Source of the DNA: an uncultured Sulfitobacter sp.
GTDB taxonomy: Bacteria > Pseudomonadota > Alphaproteobacteria > Rhodobacterales > Rhodobacteraceae
Assembly (NCBI GenBank): GCA_905182645.1
Contig: CAJJCJ010000001.1
Coordinates: 1-64,000 of the forward strand
DNA length: 64,000 nucleotides
Direction of reading: 5' to 3'
Under the pieces are notes generated by a model, which saw only the letters and a list, made by a program, of their open reading frames with translations, was not told where the DNA came from and did not search any database. A program made the position numbers and the translations under genes. This document shows positions 9,166 through 17,993 of the stretch, one piece after another (the stretch's first letter is position 1; each line of letters begins with the position of its first letter).

Positions 9166-10341
9166 ATGTCGCTTGCTAACGGTCGTTCATATCTTGCCAT
9201 TCCAGGGCCATCGGTGATCCCTGATGCGGTGTTGCGGGCTATGCATCGCGCGTCGCCCAATATTTACGAGGGCGAATTGCATGACCTAACGGATAGTCTG
9301 ATCCCCGATCTTAAAGCTGTGGCGATGACTGATCAGAATGTTGCGATTTATATCGGCAACGGGCACGCCGCATGGGAGGCCGCATTGGCCAATACCCTCA
9401 CTGCTGGTGACACTGTGTTAGTTCTTGCAACTGGTCGTTTCTGCATTGGCTGGGGTGAGATGGCCGCTGACATGGGGATCAAGGTGCAAACCATCGATTG
9501 TGGCGATGCCGCCCCGATTGATCTCGAACAGGTCGAAGGTGCTTTGCGCGCTGACACGGGCAGAAAGATCAAAGCGATATTGACCGTGCACGTTGATACA
9601 TCGACCAGTGTTAAGAATGACATCGCGGGTTTGCGCTGTGTTCTGGATGCCGCAGGTCATGATGCATTGTTGATGGCCGATTGCATCGCGTCACTGGGCT
9701 GTGATCAGTTTGAGATGGACGCGTGGGGCGTGGATGTCATGGTGTCGGCTTGCCAAAAGGGGTTGATGACGCCGGCAGGCATCAGCTTTGTCTGGTATAA
9801 TGCTAAGGCTGATGCTGTCCGCCCTGCGCGCGTCAGTCGCTATTGGGATTGGCGCGCGCGCACGGACCCTGATCAATACTTCCAATATTTTAACGGGACG
9901 GCTCCAACCCATCATCTGTATGGACTCCGTACCGCGTTGGATATGATTAAAGCCGAGGGGCTTGATGCAGTGTTCGCCCGCCATGAAACGCTTGCGCGCA
10001 CCGTCTGGGCTGCGCTTGACTGTTGGGCAACAGATGGCCCAATTGCCTTGAACATTGCAGACCCTGCCAATCGGTCACACGCGGTGACGTCTGTGGTTGC
10101 TGGATCGCCCAACGGCGATGCGCTGCGGCGTTGGTGTGAACATGAGGCGGGGCTGACGCTTGGAATTGGTCTTGGACGGTCGCCAGCGGATGCGTATTTT
10201 CGGATTGGTCATATGGGCCATGTGAACGCGCATATGATTATGGGCGTTTTGGGCACGATGCAGGCTGGTTTGATTGCATTGGATATCCAGCATGGGGCTG
10301 GTGCCTTGGATGCCGCGGCGCGCGTGATCGCAGCAGGCTAG
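9166..10341 (+). CDS. Class V PLP-dependent aminotransferase (alanine/serine-glyoxylate type)
   Basis: This 391-aa fold-type I aminotransferase belongs to the alanine- or serine-glyoxylate aminotransferase branch. IPGPSVIPDAVLRAMHR at the N-terminus is the family's substrate loop. The Asp of DCIASLG binds the pyridine nitrogen of PLP, and the Schiff-base lysine lies in SACQKGLMTPAGISF. Likely substrates are glyoxylate and alanine or serine. Purine-derived ureidoglycine transamination (PucG) is a related alternative. I chose ATG 9166 over the TTG at 9151 because SLANGRSYLAIPGPS matches family starts. The end overlaps the convergent aminotransferase gene by 4 bp. Confidence 0.85.
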   Translation: MSLANGRSYLAIPGPSVIPDAVLRAMHRASPNIYEGELHDLTDSLIPDLKAVAMTDQNVAIYIGNGHAAWEAALANTLTAGDTVLVLATGRFCIGWGEMAADMGIKVQTIDCGDAAPIDLEQVEGALRADTGRKIKAILTVHVDTSTSVKNDIAGLRCVLDAAGHDALLMADCIASLGCDQFEMDAWGVDVMVSACQKGLMTPAGISFVWYNAKADAVRPARVSRYWDWRARTDPDQYFQYFNGTAPTHHLYGLRTALDMIKAEGLDAVFARHETLARTVWAALDCWATDGPIALNIADPANRSHAVTSVVAGSPNGDALRRWCEHEAGLTLGIGLGRSPADAYFRIGHMGHVNAHMIMGVLGTMQAGLIALDIQHGAGALDAAARVIAAG

Positions 10342-11447
10342 GTTCGGGCGGATTTGAGCGCCTTTGGCAAAGCAACGGCAAATAAGGTAAGCGCCGCTGC
10401 CGGGCCACAGCTGACGCGGATGCAGCGGTTTTGCGGTGCGACAAATGGCATGCGGACAAAAACGCCGCGTTTGCCAAGTTCCGTCACAACTCGTTTGGCG
10501 AAGTCGCCGTCTTGGCCACAATCAATCGCCACAAAGTTGGCGGCGGATGGGATCGGGCAGAGCCGGTTTTCTAATGCGATGGCGGCGATTCTGTCGCGCG
10601 ATTTTTGCACGCGCGCTATAACGTCGCCAAGATAGGCTTCGTCGGCCAATGCCGCCAATGCGCCTGCTTGGCTCATCCGGTTCATACCAAAATGGTTGCG
10701 GACTTTATTGAATGCGTTGACCAGATCAGGGTGACCAACGGCATAACCGACCCGTGCACCGGCCATGCCATAGGCCTTGGAAAATGTGCGCATGCGGATG
10801 ACACGTGGATTATTGGGTGCGATGGCGGGCGCGGCATCTTCGGGCGCAAGCTCAATATAGGCCTCATCGAGGATCAGCAGGCAACCGTCAGGGACTGCCT
10901 CAATCATTCGCTCAATCTCTTGCGCTTTGTGGAAGGTGCCCATCGGGTTGTCGGGATTGGCGATGTAAATTAGCTTTGCGTCAGTTTCCTTTGCCTTGGC
11001 AATAAGGCGTGCAGGGTCCTCGCTGTCGCCTGCGTATGGCACCGTGTGCAATGTGCCGCCAAAACCCCTGACATGATAGTCAAACGTCGGATAGGCACCC
11101 GCGGATGTAACAACGCTGTCGCCTTCATCAACCATCAAACGCACGAGCAGTCCAAGAAGTCCGTCGATACCTTCGCCGACCATGATGCTGGCCGGATCGA
11201 TATCGTGATGCGATGCAAGGGCATTTCGCAGATCGTAGCTTTCTGGGTCGGCGTACATCCAAATATCGGGTGCCGTGTCTTGCATCGCTTTGATAGCCAA
11301 TGGAGACGGCCCAAAACCAGACTCGTTGGCCCCAAGGCGCGCGTCGAATAGGGTGCCACTTAAGCGTTCAATCGCCTCAGGTCCAACGAAAGGAACAGTG
11401 CTGGGCAAGGTCGTGGCGAGGTGGGTTAGGCGTAAATCATCAGTCAT
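10338..11447 (-). CDS. HisC-like class II PLP-dependent aminotransferase
   Basis: This 369-aa aminotransferase resembles histidinol-phosphate aminotransferase. It has the LGANESGFGPSP substrate loop near residue 38, IYIANPDNPMGT for PLP, and the catalytic lysine in RTFSKAYGMAGARVGYA. It could act in histidine synthesis or, as many second HisC copies do in alphaproteobacteria, on aromatic amino acids. No histidine genes are adjacent. It is convergent with the class V aminotransferase and divergent from the small Tat-leader gene. The intergenic region between these two contains a Fur/Irr-type palindrome. Confidence 0.85.
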   Translation of the reverse strand: MTDDLRLTHLATTLPSTVPFVGPEAIERLSGTLFDARLGANESGFGPSPLAIKAMQDTAPDIWMYADPESYDLRNALASHHDIDPASIMVGEGIDGLLGLLVRLMVDEGDSVVTSAGAYPTFDYHVRGFGGTLHTVPYAGDSEDPARLIAKAKETDAKLIYIANPDNPMGTFHKAQEIERMIEAVPDGCLLILDEAYIELAPEDAAPAIAPNNPRVIRMRTFSKAYGMAGARVGYAVGHPDLVNAFNKVRNHFGMNRMSQAGALAALADEAYLGDVIARVQKSRDRIAAIALENRLCPIPSAANFVAIDCGQDGDFAKRVVTELGKRGVFVRMPFVAPQNRCIRVSCGPAAALTLFAVALPKALKSART

Positions 11448-11501
11448 ACGGGCAGATAAGCGGCTGTGGTGCGGACTTGCAATAGGGCAAATCGTACCTA
11501 T

Positions 11502-11518
11502 TTGAGAATCATTCTCAA
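11502..11518. promoter_or_regulatory. Fur/Irr-type 17-bp palindrome
   Basis: TTGAGAATCATTCTCAA is a perfect palindrome around a central C. Its core TGAGAAT-C-ATTCTCA fits the 7-1-7 layout of Fur-family operators (TGATAATNATTATCA) with one change in each arm. It lies 17 bp before the ATG of the small Tat-leader gene and 55 bp before the minus-strand aminotransferase start. The regulator could be Fur, Mur or Irr; the sequence does not decide. Confidence 0.6.
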
Positions 11519-11534
11519 AGTAAGTGAGGGTGAT

Positions 11535-11693
11535 ATGGAATTGAGCAGGCGAGGATTTTTAGCAGCAACAGGTGTAGCCGCCGTTGTGCGTGTGGCCCCA
11601 ACAGTGGCCCGCCCCGGTGGACGGCGCATTTTGACGCTGGTGTATGATAAAGCGCTGGGCATGATGCGCGCGGTTGAACGCATCGTACACTAA
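11535..11693 (+). CDS. 52-aa Tat-signal small exported protein
   Basis: The peptide starts MELSRRGFLAATG, a textbook twin-arginine motif (SRRGFLA), followed by a hydrophobic stretch and a likely cleavage after a VA site near residue 25. What would be exported is only about 27 residues, with a basic amphipathic sequence (GRRILTLVYDKALGMMRAV). I do not know a function. GAGGGTGAT before the ATG is a usable ribosome-binding site. The gene has its own probable operator (11502-11518) and its own terminator (11718-11750), which argues that it is real despite its size. Folding before export is normal for Tat, so such a short cargo is odd. Confidence 0.7.
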   Translation: MELSRRGFLAATGVAAVVRVAPTVARPGGRRILTLVYDKALGMMRAVERIVH

Positions 11694-11717
11694 GCTAACC
11701 GGATTAAAATATGGGCG

Positions 11718-11750
11718 GGCGGCCTCGTGTGAGCAGGCCGTCCTTTTTTG
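11718..11750 (+). terminator. Rho-independent terminator of the small Tat gene
   Basis: The stem GGCGGCCT (11718-11725) pairs with AGGCCGTC (11735-11742), with one G-T pair and a 9-nt loop, followed by a T-run (11744-11749). It lies between the small gene and the convergent end of valS and may also stop the valS transcript. Confidence 0.8.
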
Positions 11751-11752
11751 TT

Positions 11753-14700
11753 TTAGCCAAGTTCCGCAAGGCGGGCGATGGCTGCTTTGATCTGATTTTC
11801 TTCTTCTTCGCGCAGACGCAGGTTTTCTTGCGTCTCAGCCAAGACCTCTGCGGGGGCGGAGGCTGCGAATTTGGGGTTTTTCAGACGACCGCGCAGGCCA
11901 CCGAGTTCTTTACCCAGTTTCTGCATCGCTTTTTCAAGTCGTGTTATTTCCGCGTCGACGTCGATCAGCCCTTCGAGCGGCAGGCCAAAGGTCCCACCTT
12001 GCATTGGGATTGTCACGCAACCCTTTGGAAGTGCGTCAATTTTTGACAGACTTTCAACGCGCGCAAGCCGTTGGATTAACACATGGTTGTTGTCCCATGC
12101 AGCTTGACCTTTGACATCCAGATCGGTGAATACCAGCGGGACTTTTGCACCTGCTGGCACGTGGACTTGGGCGCGGTTGGACCGGACTGTGTCGATCAGG
12201 TTGATCACCCAGTTCATTTCCGAGTCGGCGTCCGCATCGACCAGATCGGCCCCGTAAGTGGGCCAATCAGCGTGGACCAGCATTTTGGCGCGCGTGTCGG
12301 CAAAGCCCCAAAGTTCCTCGGTGATGAATGGCATGATCGGGTGCAGCATGATCAGGGCTTGGTCGAGAACCCAGCGCAGTGTGGCTTGAGTTTCCAGTTT
12401 GGCAGCCTCGTCTGTGCCTTGCAAGATCGGCTTGGAGAATTCCAGGTACCAGTCGCAAACCTTTCCCCATGTGAACGCATAAAGCGTGTTGGCCGCGTCG
12501 TTGAAACGGTAGGTGTCGAGGGCCGCATCCACGGCTTCACGTGTCTTGCCGACCTCGCCGATGATCCATTTGTTCAGCGTCTGCGTGACTTTAGGGCAGG
12601 CCGTGTCGCCCACATTCGGGATCTCATAATGTTCTGCAAAGCTGAACGCGTTCCAAAGCTTGGTGCCAAAGTTGCGGTAGCCTTTGATCCGATCCTCGCT
12701 GATTTTCAGCACGCCACCAAGGGCCGCCATTTGCGCGTTGGAGAACCGCAAAGCATCGGCCCCGAATTCGTCGATCATGTCGAGCGGGTCGATGACGTTG
12801 CCCTTGGTCTTGGACATCTTGTCGCCTTTGGCGTCGCGGACCAATTGGTGCAGGTACACGGTGTGAAACGGGTCTTTTTCCAAAACGGCTTGGCCCATCA
12901 TCATCATGCGGGCGACCCAGAAGAACAGGATGTCTTGGCCTGTAATCAGCACGTCACCGGGGAAGTATTTCATCGCGTCGTTGTCTTCGGGCCAGCCAAG
13001 CGTGCCGAATGGCCAAAGGCCGGAGGAGAACCATGTGTCGAGGACGTCAGGGTCGCGCCCAATCTTTATGAGGTTTTGGGCAGGTATTACTCTATAGTTT
13101 CTAGTTCGTTGAAGCTCTTCTAGCTTTTCGTCACCAAGTCCGCCGCCACCAATTTGATCGGTATCAGCTATGTATTCTTCAATATTCTCTGCCCAACTTG
13201 CGACTTCGGAATAATAGTTAAGTGCGGCTTCTTTAGCCTCGGAAAAATTGCTACCGCAAAAATACTGATCTTCCGAATGATCCAAATTACCATCAGGCCC
13301 AATAGTAGGCCCATACCAAACCGGAATCTGGTGACCCCACCACAGCTGACGCGAGATGCACCAAGGCTCAATATTGTCGAGCCAGTGGAAATACACTTTT
13401 TCGCCGGATTCGGGCATGATCTTGGTACGGCCTTCCCGCACGGCGTCCAATGCGGGCTGCACGATTTGGGCGGTGTCGACGAACCATTGGTCGGTCAGGG
13501 CAGGCTCTATCACCACCTTGGACCGGTCGCCAAACGGCTGCATGATTTTCTTGGCTTCAACAAATGGTACTGTCTCGGTGACTTCGATTTTTTCGCCGTC
13601 GTCGTTCTTTTCCTTGCGCGCGACGTCGTGCATCACGGCGAGGCCTTCGGCGGTGATCGTGTCGATGACCAACTTGCGGGCGTCGAACCGATCTAGCCCG
13701 CGGTATTCTTCGGGGACCATGTTCATCGCGGCGATCATCGCCTCGTTAAATGTCGCGTCGCCGTTGGCAATGGCTTGGGCTATGGCGGCTTCTTCCACGT
13801 ATGGTTTGCCATCGGCGCGCATCGCACCTTTTGTGTCCATAAGCGCGTACATCGGCAGGTTGGCCCGCTTGGCGACTTCATAGTCGTTAAAGTCGTGCGC
13901 GCCTGTGATTTTCACGGCACCGGACCCGAAGGCCATATCAGGGTAGGAGTCGGTGATGATCGGGATCAGGCGGCGTTGCGCTTTAGGTCCCACAGGAATT
14001 TCGCACAGCGTGCCCACGATAGACGCATAGCGTTCGTCGTCTTTGTGCACGGCCACAGCGCCATCACCCAGCATGGTTTCTGGGCGTGTTGTGGCGATGG
14101 CGATGTAGTCGCGTGTCTCGCGCAGGGTCACATTGCCGTCTTCGTCTTTTTCGACATATTCGTAGGTGGCGCCATCCGCGAGCGGATATTTGAAGTGCCA
14201 CATGTGGCCGTCGACTTCAATGTTCTCAACCTCAAGATCAGAAATCGCGGTTTCAAAATGCGGGTCCCAGTTCACGAGGCGCTTCCCACGGTAAATTTTG
14301 CCGTCGTTGTACAGCTTGACGAACACTTGCAGCACAGCGTCGTGGAAGTTGCCGTCTTTTTCCGTGGCAGGGGCCGAGGCCGCACCGGACATGGTGAACG
14401 CTGATCGTGACCAGTCCATGCTGTCGCCCAAACGGCGGGCTTGTTGTTCGATCATGCCACCTTTGGCAGCTTTCCAATCCCACACCTTTTTAAGGAATTT
14501 CTCGCGGCCCAGTTCAACCCGCTTGGGCTGTCCCGTGGCGGCCAGTTCCTTTTCGACCATCAGCTGGGTGGCGATGCCTGCGTGATCCAGACCCGGCTGC
14601 CAAAGGGTGTCAAACCCTTGCATGCGTTTCCAACGGATCAAGATATCCATCAGCGTGTGGTTGAACGCGTGACCCACATGCAGGTGGCCTGTGACATTTG

Positions 14701-14836
14701 GCGGCGGCAACATGATGCAATAAGTGGACGCGCCATCGCGGGCGTTGGCCCCTGCCTTAAATGCACCAGCAGTTTCCCACATGTCATAGATGCGGGGTTC
14801 TGCGGTGCCTGAATGAAACGTTTTGTCCATCGCCAT
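11753..14836 (-). CDS. valS: Valyl-tRNA synthetase
   Basis: This 1027-aa class I synthetase charges tRNA-Val and edits misacylated threonine. The HIGH box appears as HVGH (about residue 53) and the KMSKS box as KMSKT. The CP1 editing domain lies between, and the C-terminal coiled-coil arm (LRLREEEENQIKAAIARLAEL) is present. Length is slightly above the usual alphaproteobacterial length. The segment from about residue 505 to 589 (13,070-13,320), between HQIPVWY and DPDVLDTWFSSG, is visibly AT-richer with different codon choice from the rest of the gene. It contains unusual Tyr, Asn and Ser-rich sequence, which suggests a recombined patch. Long open frames on the opposite strand here are shadows. 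Confidence 0.98.
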   Translation of the reverse strand: MAMDKTFHSGTAEPRIYDMWETAGAFKAGANARDGASTYCIMLPPPNVTGHLHVGHAFNHTLMDILIRWKRMQGFDTLWQPGLDHAGIATQLMVEKELAATGQPKRVELGREKFLKKVWDWKAAKGGMIEQQARRLGDSMDWSRSAFTMSGAASAPATEKDGNFHDAVLQVFVKLYNDGKIYRGKRLVNWDPHFETAISDLEVENIEVDGHMWHFKYPLADGATYEYVEKDEDGNVTLRETRDYIAIATTRPETMLGDGAVAVHKDDERYASIVGTLCEIPVGPKAQRRLIPIITDSYPDMAFGSGAVKITGAHDFNDYEVAKRANLPMYALMDTKGAMRADGKPYVEEAAIAQAIANGDATFNEAMIAAMNMVPEEYRGLDRFDARKLVIDTITAEGLAVMHDVARKEKNDDGEKIEVTETVPFVEAKKIMQPFGDRSKVVIEPALTDQWFVDTAQIVQPALDAVREGRTKIMPESGEKVYFHWLDNIEPWCISRQLWWGHQIPVWYGPTIGPDGNLDHSEDQYFCGSNFSEAKEAALNYYSEVASWAENIEEYIADTDQIGGGGLGDEKLEELQRTRNYRVIPAQNLIKIGRDPDVLDTWFSSGLWPFGTLGWPEDNDAMKYFPGDVLITGQDILFFWVARMMMMGQAVLEKDPFHTVYLHQLVRDAKGDKMSKTKGNVIDPLDMIDEFGADALRFSNAQMAALGGVLKISEDRIKGYRNFGTKLWNAFSFAEHYEIPNVGDTACPKVTQTLNKWIIGEVGKTREAVDAALDTYRFNDAANTLYAFTWGKVCDWYLEFSKPILQGTDEAAKLETQATLRWVLDQALIMLHPIMPFITEELWGFADTRAKMLVHADWPTYGADLVDADADSEMNWVINLIDTVRSNRAQVHVPAGAKVPLVFTDLDVKGQAAWDNNHVLIQRLARVESLSKIDALPKGCVTIPMQGGTFGLPLEGLIDVDAEITRLEKAMQKLGKELGGLRGRLKNPKFAASAPAEVLAETQENLRLREEEENQIKAAIARLAELG

Positions 14837-14979
14837 TGTCTTGCGGTCCTTATCTAGTTGAAATGGTCATACCGAAACTGATCAGAGGCTAAAAGGGTTC
14901 AATGCACCTAAGATGCAGGCGAACGGTCGCAGAGGGCAAATTGACCCGTCTTTGCACAGATTTAGCTGATTAGTGGGAT

Positions 14980-15576
14980 CTAGCCAGATGTCAAAAGTTC
15001 CCGTGCCCCCGTCCGAATGACGGCTGGGTCATAGGGTTCGCGTGCGAAGATTTCGCGGACGCGGTCGGCGAAATGCGATAGCGGCAAGGTATCATAGGCT
15101 GGATCAAACGACGATTGGTCCCAGCGTTCGCAGAATTGTGCACAGTCATCGAAATAGGCGTGGCCCGCATACGCTTGGCGTTTCTCGGGGTTTGCGCCGA
15201 CGTGTTCGCCGTAATAGATCATTTGAAAATCACCATGCTTTTCCACAACCCACGCCACTTGTTCGCGCACAAACGGGCGCAGGACGGCGGCGGCGTATTC
15301 GTCGTGGTTATAGGGGGCATATATGTCGCCAATGTCGTGCAAAAGGGCAGCGACAATCCAGTCGGTGTCGGCCCCGTCGTGTTCGGCGCGTGTGGCGGTT
15401 TGCAACGAATGGCCAAGCCGTGTGACTTGGTAGCCCGACAGCCCCTTGTCGAGATCAACCAGCGCTTCCAAAAGGCGATCAGCGGTGCCTTTGGTATATG
15501 CCACCTCGTGTTCGGTTAAGAAATCATAATCGGCTTTGTCGCCATCTTTCATGGCGGTGAATTTGACGCGGTCCAT
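14980..15576 (-). CDS. HD-domain protein (phosphohydrolase or PhnZ-like superfamily)
   Basis: This 198-aa cytosolic protein carries an HD domain: the first His in RLGHSLQ, then the metal-binding pair in AALLHDIGDIY and further His and Asp residues downstream (YNHDEYA, EKHGDFQ, FADRVREIF). The LGHSLQTATRA arrangement resembles the PhnZ/TmpB group of mixed-valent diiron oxygenases. The glutamate that marks those oxygenases before the first His is replaced by Tyr here, so a phosphohydrolase-type reaction is at least as likely. ATG 15576 is used because the preceding 22 codons have no family look and run into the divergent gene's promoter. The gene diverges from the molybdenum hydroxylase at 15708. 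Confidence 0.72.
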   Translation of the reverse strand: MDRVKFTAMKDGDKADYDFLTEHEVAYTKGTADRLLEALVDLDKGLSGYQVTRLGHSLQTATRAEHDGADTDWIVAALLHDIGDIYAPYNHDEYAAAVLRPFVREQVAWVVEKHGDFQMIYYGEHVGANPEKRQAYAGHAYFDDCAQFCERWDQSSFDPAYDTLPLSHFADRVREIFAREPYDPAVIRTGARELLTSG

Positions 15577-15707
15577 TTTGGCAGCCTTTTCGGGTTCACT
15601 GATTGATAACCTGATTGGTAGACCCATGTTGGCAAATGGCAAACCCCCTCTGGACAGTGCAGCCTGTCCGGTTAGGGTCTAATTGTCATTTAAGCTGGAG
15701 AAAACGT

Positions 15708-17993
15708 TTGGAAAAGTTCGGAAAAAGCCAACCTGTGAAACGGTTTGAGGATCAGCGGTTTTTGACGGGCGCTGGGCAATATGTGGATGATATTGTGCCA
15801 GATGGGGCGCTGGTTGCGTTTTTTCTGCGCTCGAACGCGGCGCATGGTTTAATTGCATCGCTGGACTTGGAAGTCGCGCGCGCGATGCCAGGGGTGGCGT
15901 TGGTTGTCGGTGCGGTTGATTTGGAACTTGCTGGCGTTAAAATGGGCCTTGCTGGCTCTACAGTGAAAAATCGCGATGGGACGCGCGGTGCGGCCCCTGT
16001 TCGCCCGATGTTGGCCCAGACCCATGTGCGTCACGTCGGCGAAGCCGTTGTGATGATTGTCGCTGATACAATGGACCACGCGCGTGATGCAGCAGAGGTG
16101 ATCGACCTCGATATCGATGATCAGCCGGTTTATGTTGATCTTGCAATTGGTGGAGAGGCGATCCATCCAGAGGCCCCAAAGAACCATGCGTTTGATTGGG
16201 CTTTGGGTGATCTGGATGCTGTGCAGACCGCAATTGATACGGCGGCACATGTTATTCGTGTTGATGTGCCCGACAACCGGATCATCTGCAACGCGATGGA
16301 GCCACGCGGCTGTTTTGCCGAACTTACAAATGGGCGCCTGCATGTTGCTGTGAATGGGCAAGGCGTTTGGGCTCCCAAAGAGGACCTGATGCACCACTTT
16401 GGGCTGACGAGTGATGAGGTCCGCGTGACCAACCCCGATGTCGGAGGCGGCTTTGGTATGAAGGCGATGCGTTATCCTGAAACATTTTGCGTTGCCCACG
16501 CTGCCCGTGTTCTGGACCGCCCTGTGCGCTGGATGTCCGATCGAACAGAAGCCATGTTGACCGACAATGCGGGGCGCGACCTGCTGACCACGGCAACGCT
16601 GGCGTTTGACGCGGATCACCGGATTGTTGCGTATCACGTGGATACGGTGGCGAATATGGGTGCCTATAATTCGCAGTTTGCCCAAGGTATTCAGACCGAA
16701 TTGTTTTCCAAGGTTCTAACCGGCGTTTACGACATGCCAGTTGCGGCTATGCAGGTTCAGGGCGTCTACACGAATACAACGCCAGTTGATGCTTACCGTG
16801 GGGCTGGCCGTCCTGAGGCGATGTTTGTGTTGGAACGCGCGATGGATCAAGCAGCCCGCGACTTGGGCGTCGACGGATTTGTGCTGCGTCGCAAAAACTT
16901 TATTACGCCGAGCCAGTTCCCGTATACGACTGTGGCTGGCGTCGCCTATGACGTTGGCGAATTTTCTGCGCTGTTGGATGTGGCAATGGCAGGCGCAGAT
17001 GTTGCTGGTTTTGATGCTCGCCGCGCACAGCCGGACGGGAAACTACGTGGCATTGGACTGTCGTTTTATATCGAAAGTATTCTTGGTGACCCAACAGAGA
17101 CGTCACGGATTGTGTTCGAAAATGACCATGCGGCGATCTATGTCGGGACGCAATCAAACGGACAGGGGCATGAAACCGTCTATGCGCAATTTCTATCAGA
17201 TCAGACGGGCATTCCAGTGGATCATATCCGCGTGGTGCAAGGTGACAGTGACCTGATTCCTATCGGTGGTGGGACAGGTGGGTCGCGATCCGTGACGGTG
17301 CAGAACACTGCAACTCTGTCGACCGTAGATGCGATTGTGACAAGTTTTTCCGCATTTTTGGCCAAAGCTGAAGGTGTTTCGGTTAAGGATGTGCAATTCG
17401 ACCATGAACAGTTTCGCGTCGCGGGATCAAACCTAACACCGACAATGGTCGAGGTTGCTGACATGATCCGGCAGGCCAAACAGGTAGATCTTTTGGATCA
17501 ATCCGCCACGATTAAACTGGACAGCCGCAGCTTTCCCAACGGGGCCCATATTGCAGAGGTCGAAGTGGACCCAGACACAGGCGTTGTTGAAATTGTGAAA
17601 TATACGGTGGTCGATGATTTCGGCAATTTGATCAATCCGATGCTGGTCGAGGGGCAAGTCCACGGCGGTGTTGTGCAAGGGCTAGGGCAAGCATTAACCG
17701 AGCGCGTGGTATATGACGAAGATGGCCAGTTGTTGACCGCGACCTTCATGGATTATGCGATGCCACGCGCGGACGATATGCCGATGATCGACTTTTCGAC
17801 GCGCGGCACCGCGTCTTTATATAACCCGATGGGCATGAAAGGCTGTGGCGAGGCCGGAACGGTGGGCGCGCTTGCGGCGATCACTAATGCAATGACCGAT
17901 GCGCTATGGGACGCGGGCGTGCGAAACGCGCATATGCCGTTCACGCCACATCGCGTTTGGCAAATGCTAAAGGATGCTCGTGCAGCTGCTTGA
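15708..17993 (+). CDS. Xanthine dehydrogenase-family molybdopterin-binding subunit (form II CoxL-like), orphan
   Basis: This 761-aa molybdenum hydroxylase large subunit would bind the molybdopterin cytosine dinucleotide and hydroxylate an aldehyde or heterocycle. It has an AYRGAGRPEA motif, as in form II CoxL-like enzymes, not the AYXCSFR motif of true CO dehydrogenase. The catalytic glutamate lies in the C-terminal GCGEAGTVG. The start is taken as TTG 15708 because GGAG lies 7 bp upstream and EKFGKSQPVKRFEDQRFL matches the family; the upstream ATG frame extends into the divergent promoter. No [2Fe-2S] or FAD subunit is adjacent, so partners must be elsewhere. The last 20 bp overlap the next gene. 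Confidence 0.85.
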   Translation: MEKFGKSQPVKRFEDQRFLTGAGQYVDDIVPDGALVAFFLRSNAAHGLIASLDLEVARAMPGVALVVGAVDLELAGVKMGLAGSTVKNRDGTRGAAPVRPMLAQTHVRHVGEAVVMIVADTMDHARDAAEVIDLDIDDQPVYVDLAIGGEAIHPEAPKNHAFDWALGDLDAVQTAIDTAAHVIRVDVPDNRIICNAMEPRGCFAELTNGRLHVAVNGQGVWAPKEDLMHHFGLTSDEVRVTNPDVGGGFGMKAMRYPETFCVAHAARVLDRPVRWMSDRTEAMLTDNAGRDLLTTATLAFDADHRIVAYHVDTVANMGAYNSQFAQGIQTELFSKVLTGVYDMPVAAMQVQGVYTNTTPVDAYRGAGRPEAMFVLERAMDQAARDLGVDGFVLRRKNFITPSQFPYTTVAGVAYDVGEFSALLDVAMAGADVAGFDARRAQPDGKLRGIGLSFYIESILGDPTETSRIVFENDHAAIYVGTQSNGQGHETVYAQFLSDQTGIPVDHIRVVQGDSDLIPIGGGTGGSRSVTVQNTATLSTVDAIVTSFSAFLAKAEGVSVKDVQFDHEQFRVAGSNLTPTMVEVADMIRQAKQVDLLDQSATIKLDSRSFPNGAHIAEVEVDPDTGVVEIVKYTVVDDFGNLINPMLVEGQVHGGVVQGLGQALTERVVYDEDGQLLTATFMDYAMPRADDMPMIDFSTRGTASLYNPMGMKGCGEAGTVGALAAITNAMTDALWDAGVRNAHMPFTPHRVWQMLKDARAAA

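Noticed and set aside
12083-13696. Two long plus-strand open frames (about 346 and 180 codons) opposite valS
   Set aside because: They lie fully inside valS, have no recognisable domain, and their composition is that of the antisense of a high-GC gene.
14980-15576. PhnZ-type phosphonate oxygenase
   Set aside because: The general HD arrangement is similar, but the glutamate that distinguishes these oxygenases is replaced by Tyr and no phosphonate genes are near.
15708-17993. Carbon monoxide dehydrogenase
   Set aside because: The active-site loop is AYRGAGR, not the AYXCSFR loop of true CO dehydrogenase. The same argument applies to the large subunit at 60876-63221, whose loop is PYRGVARPG.
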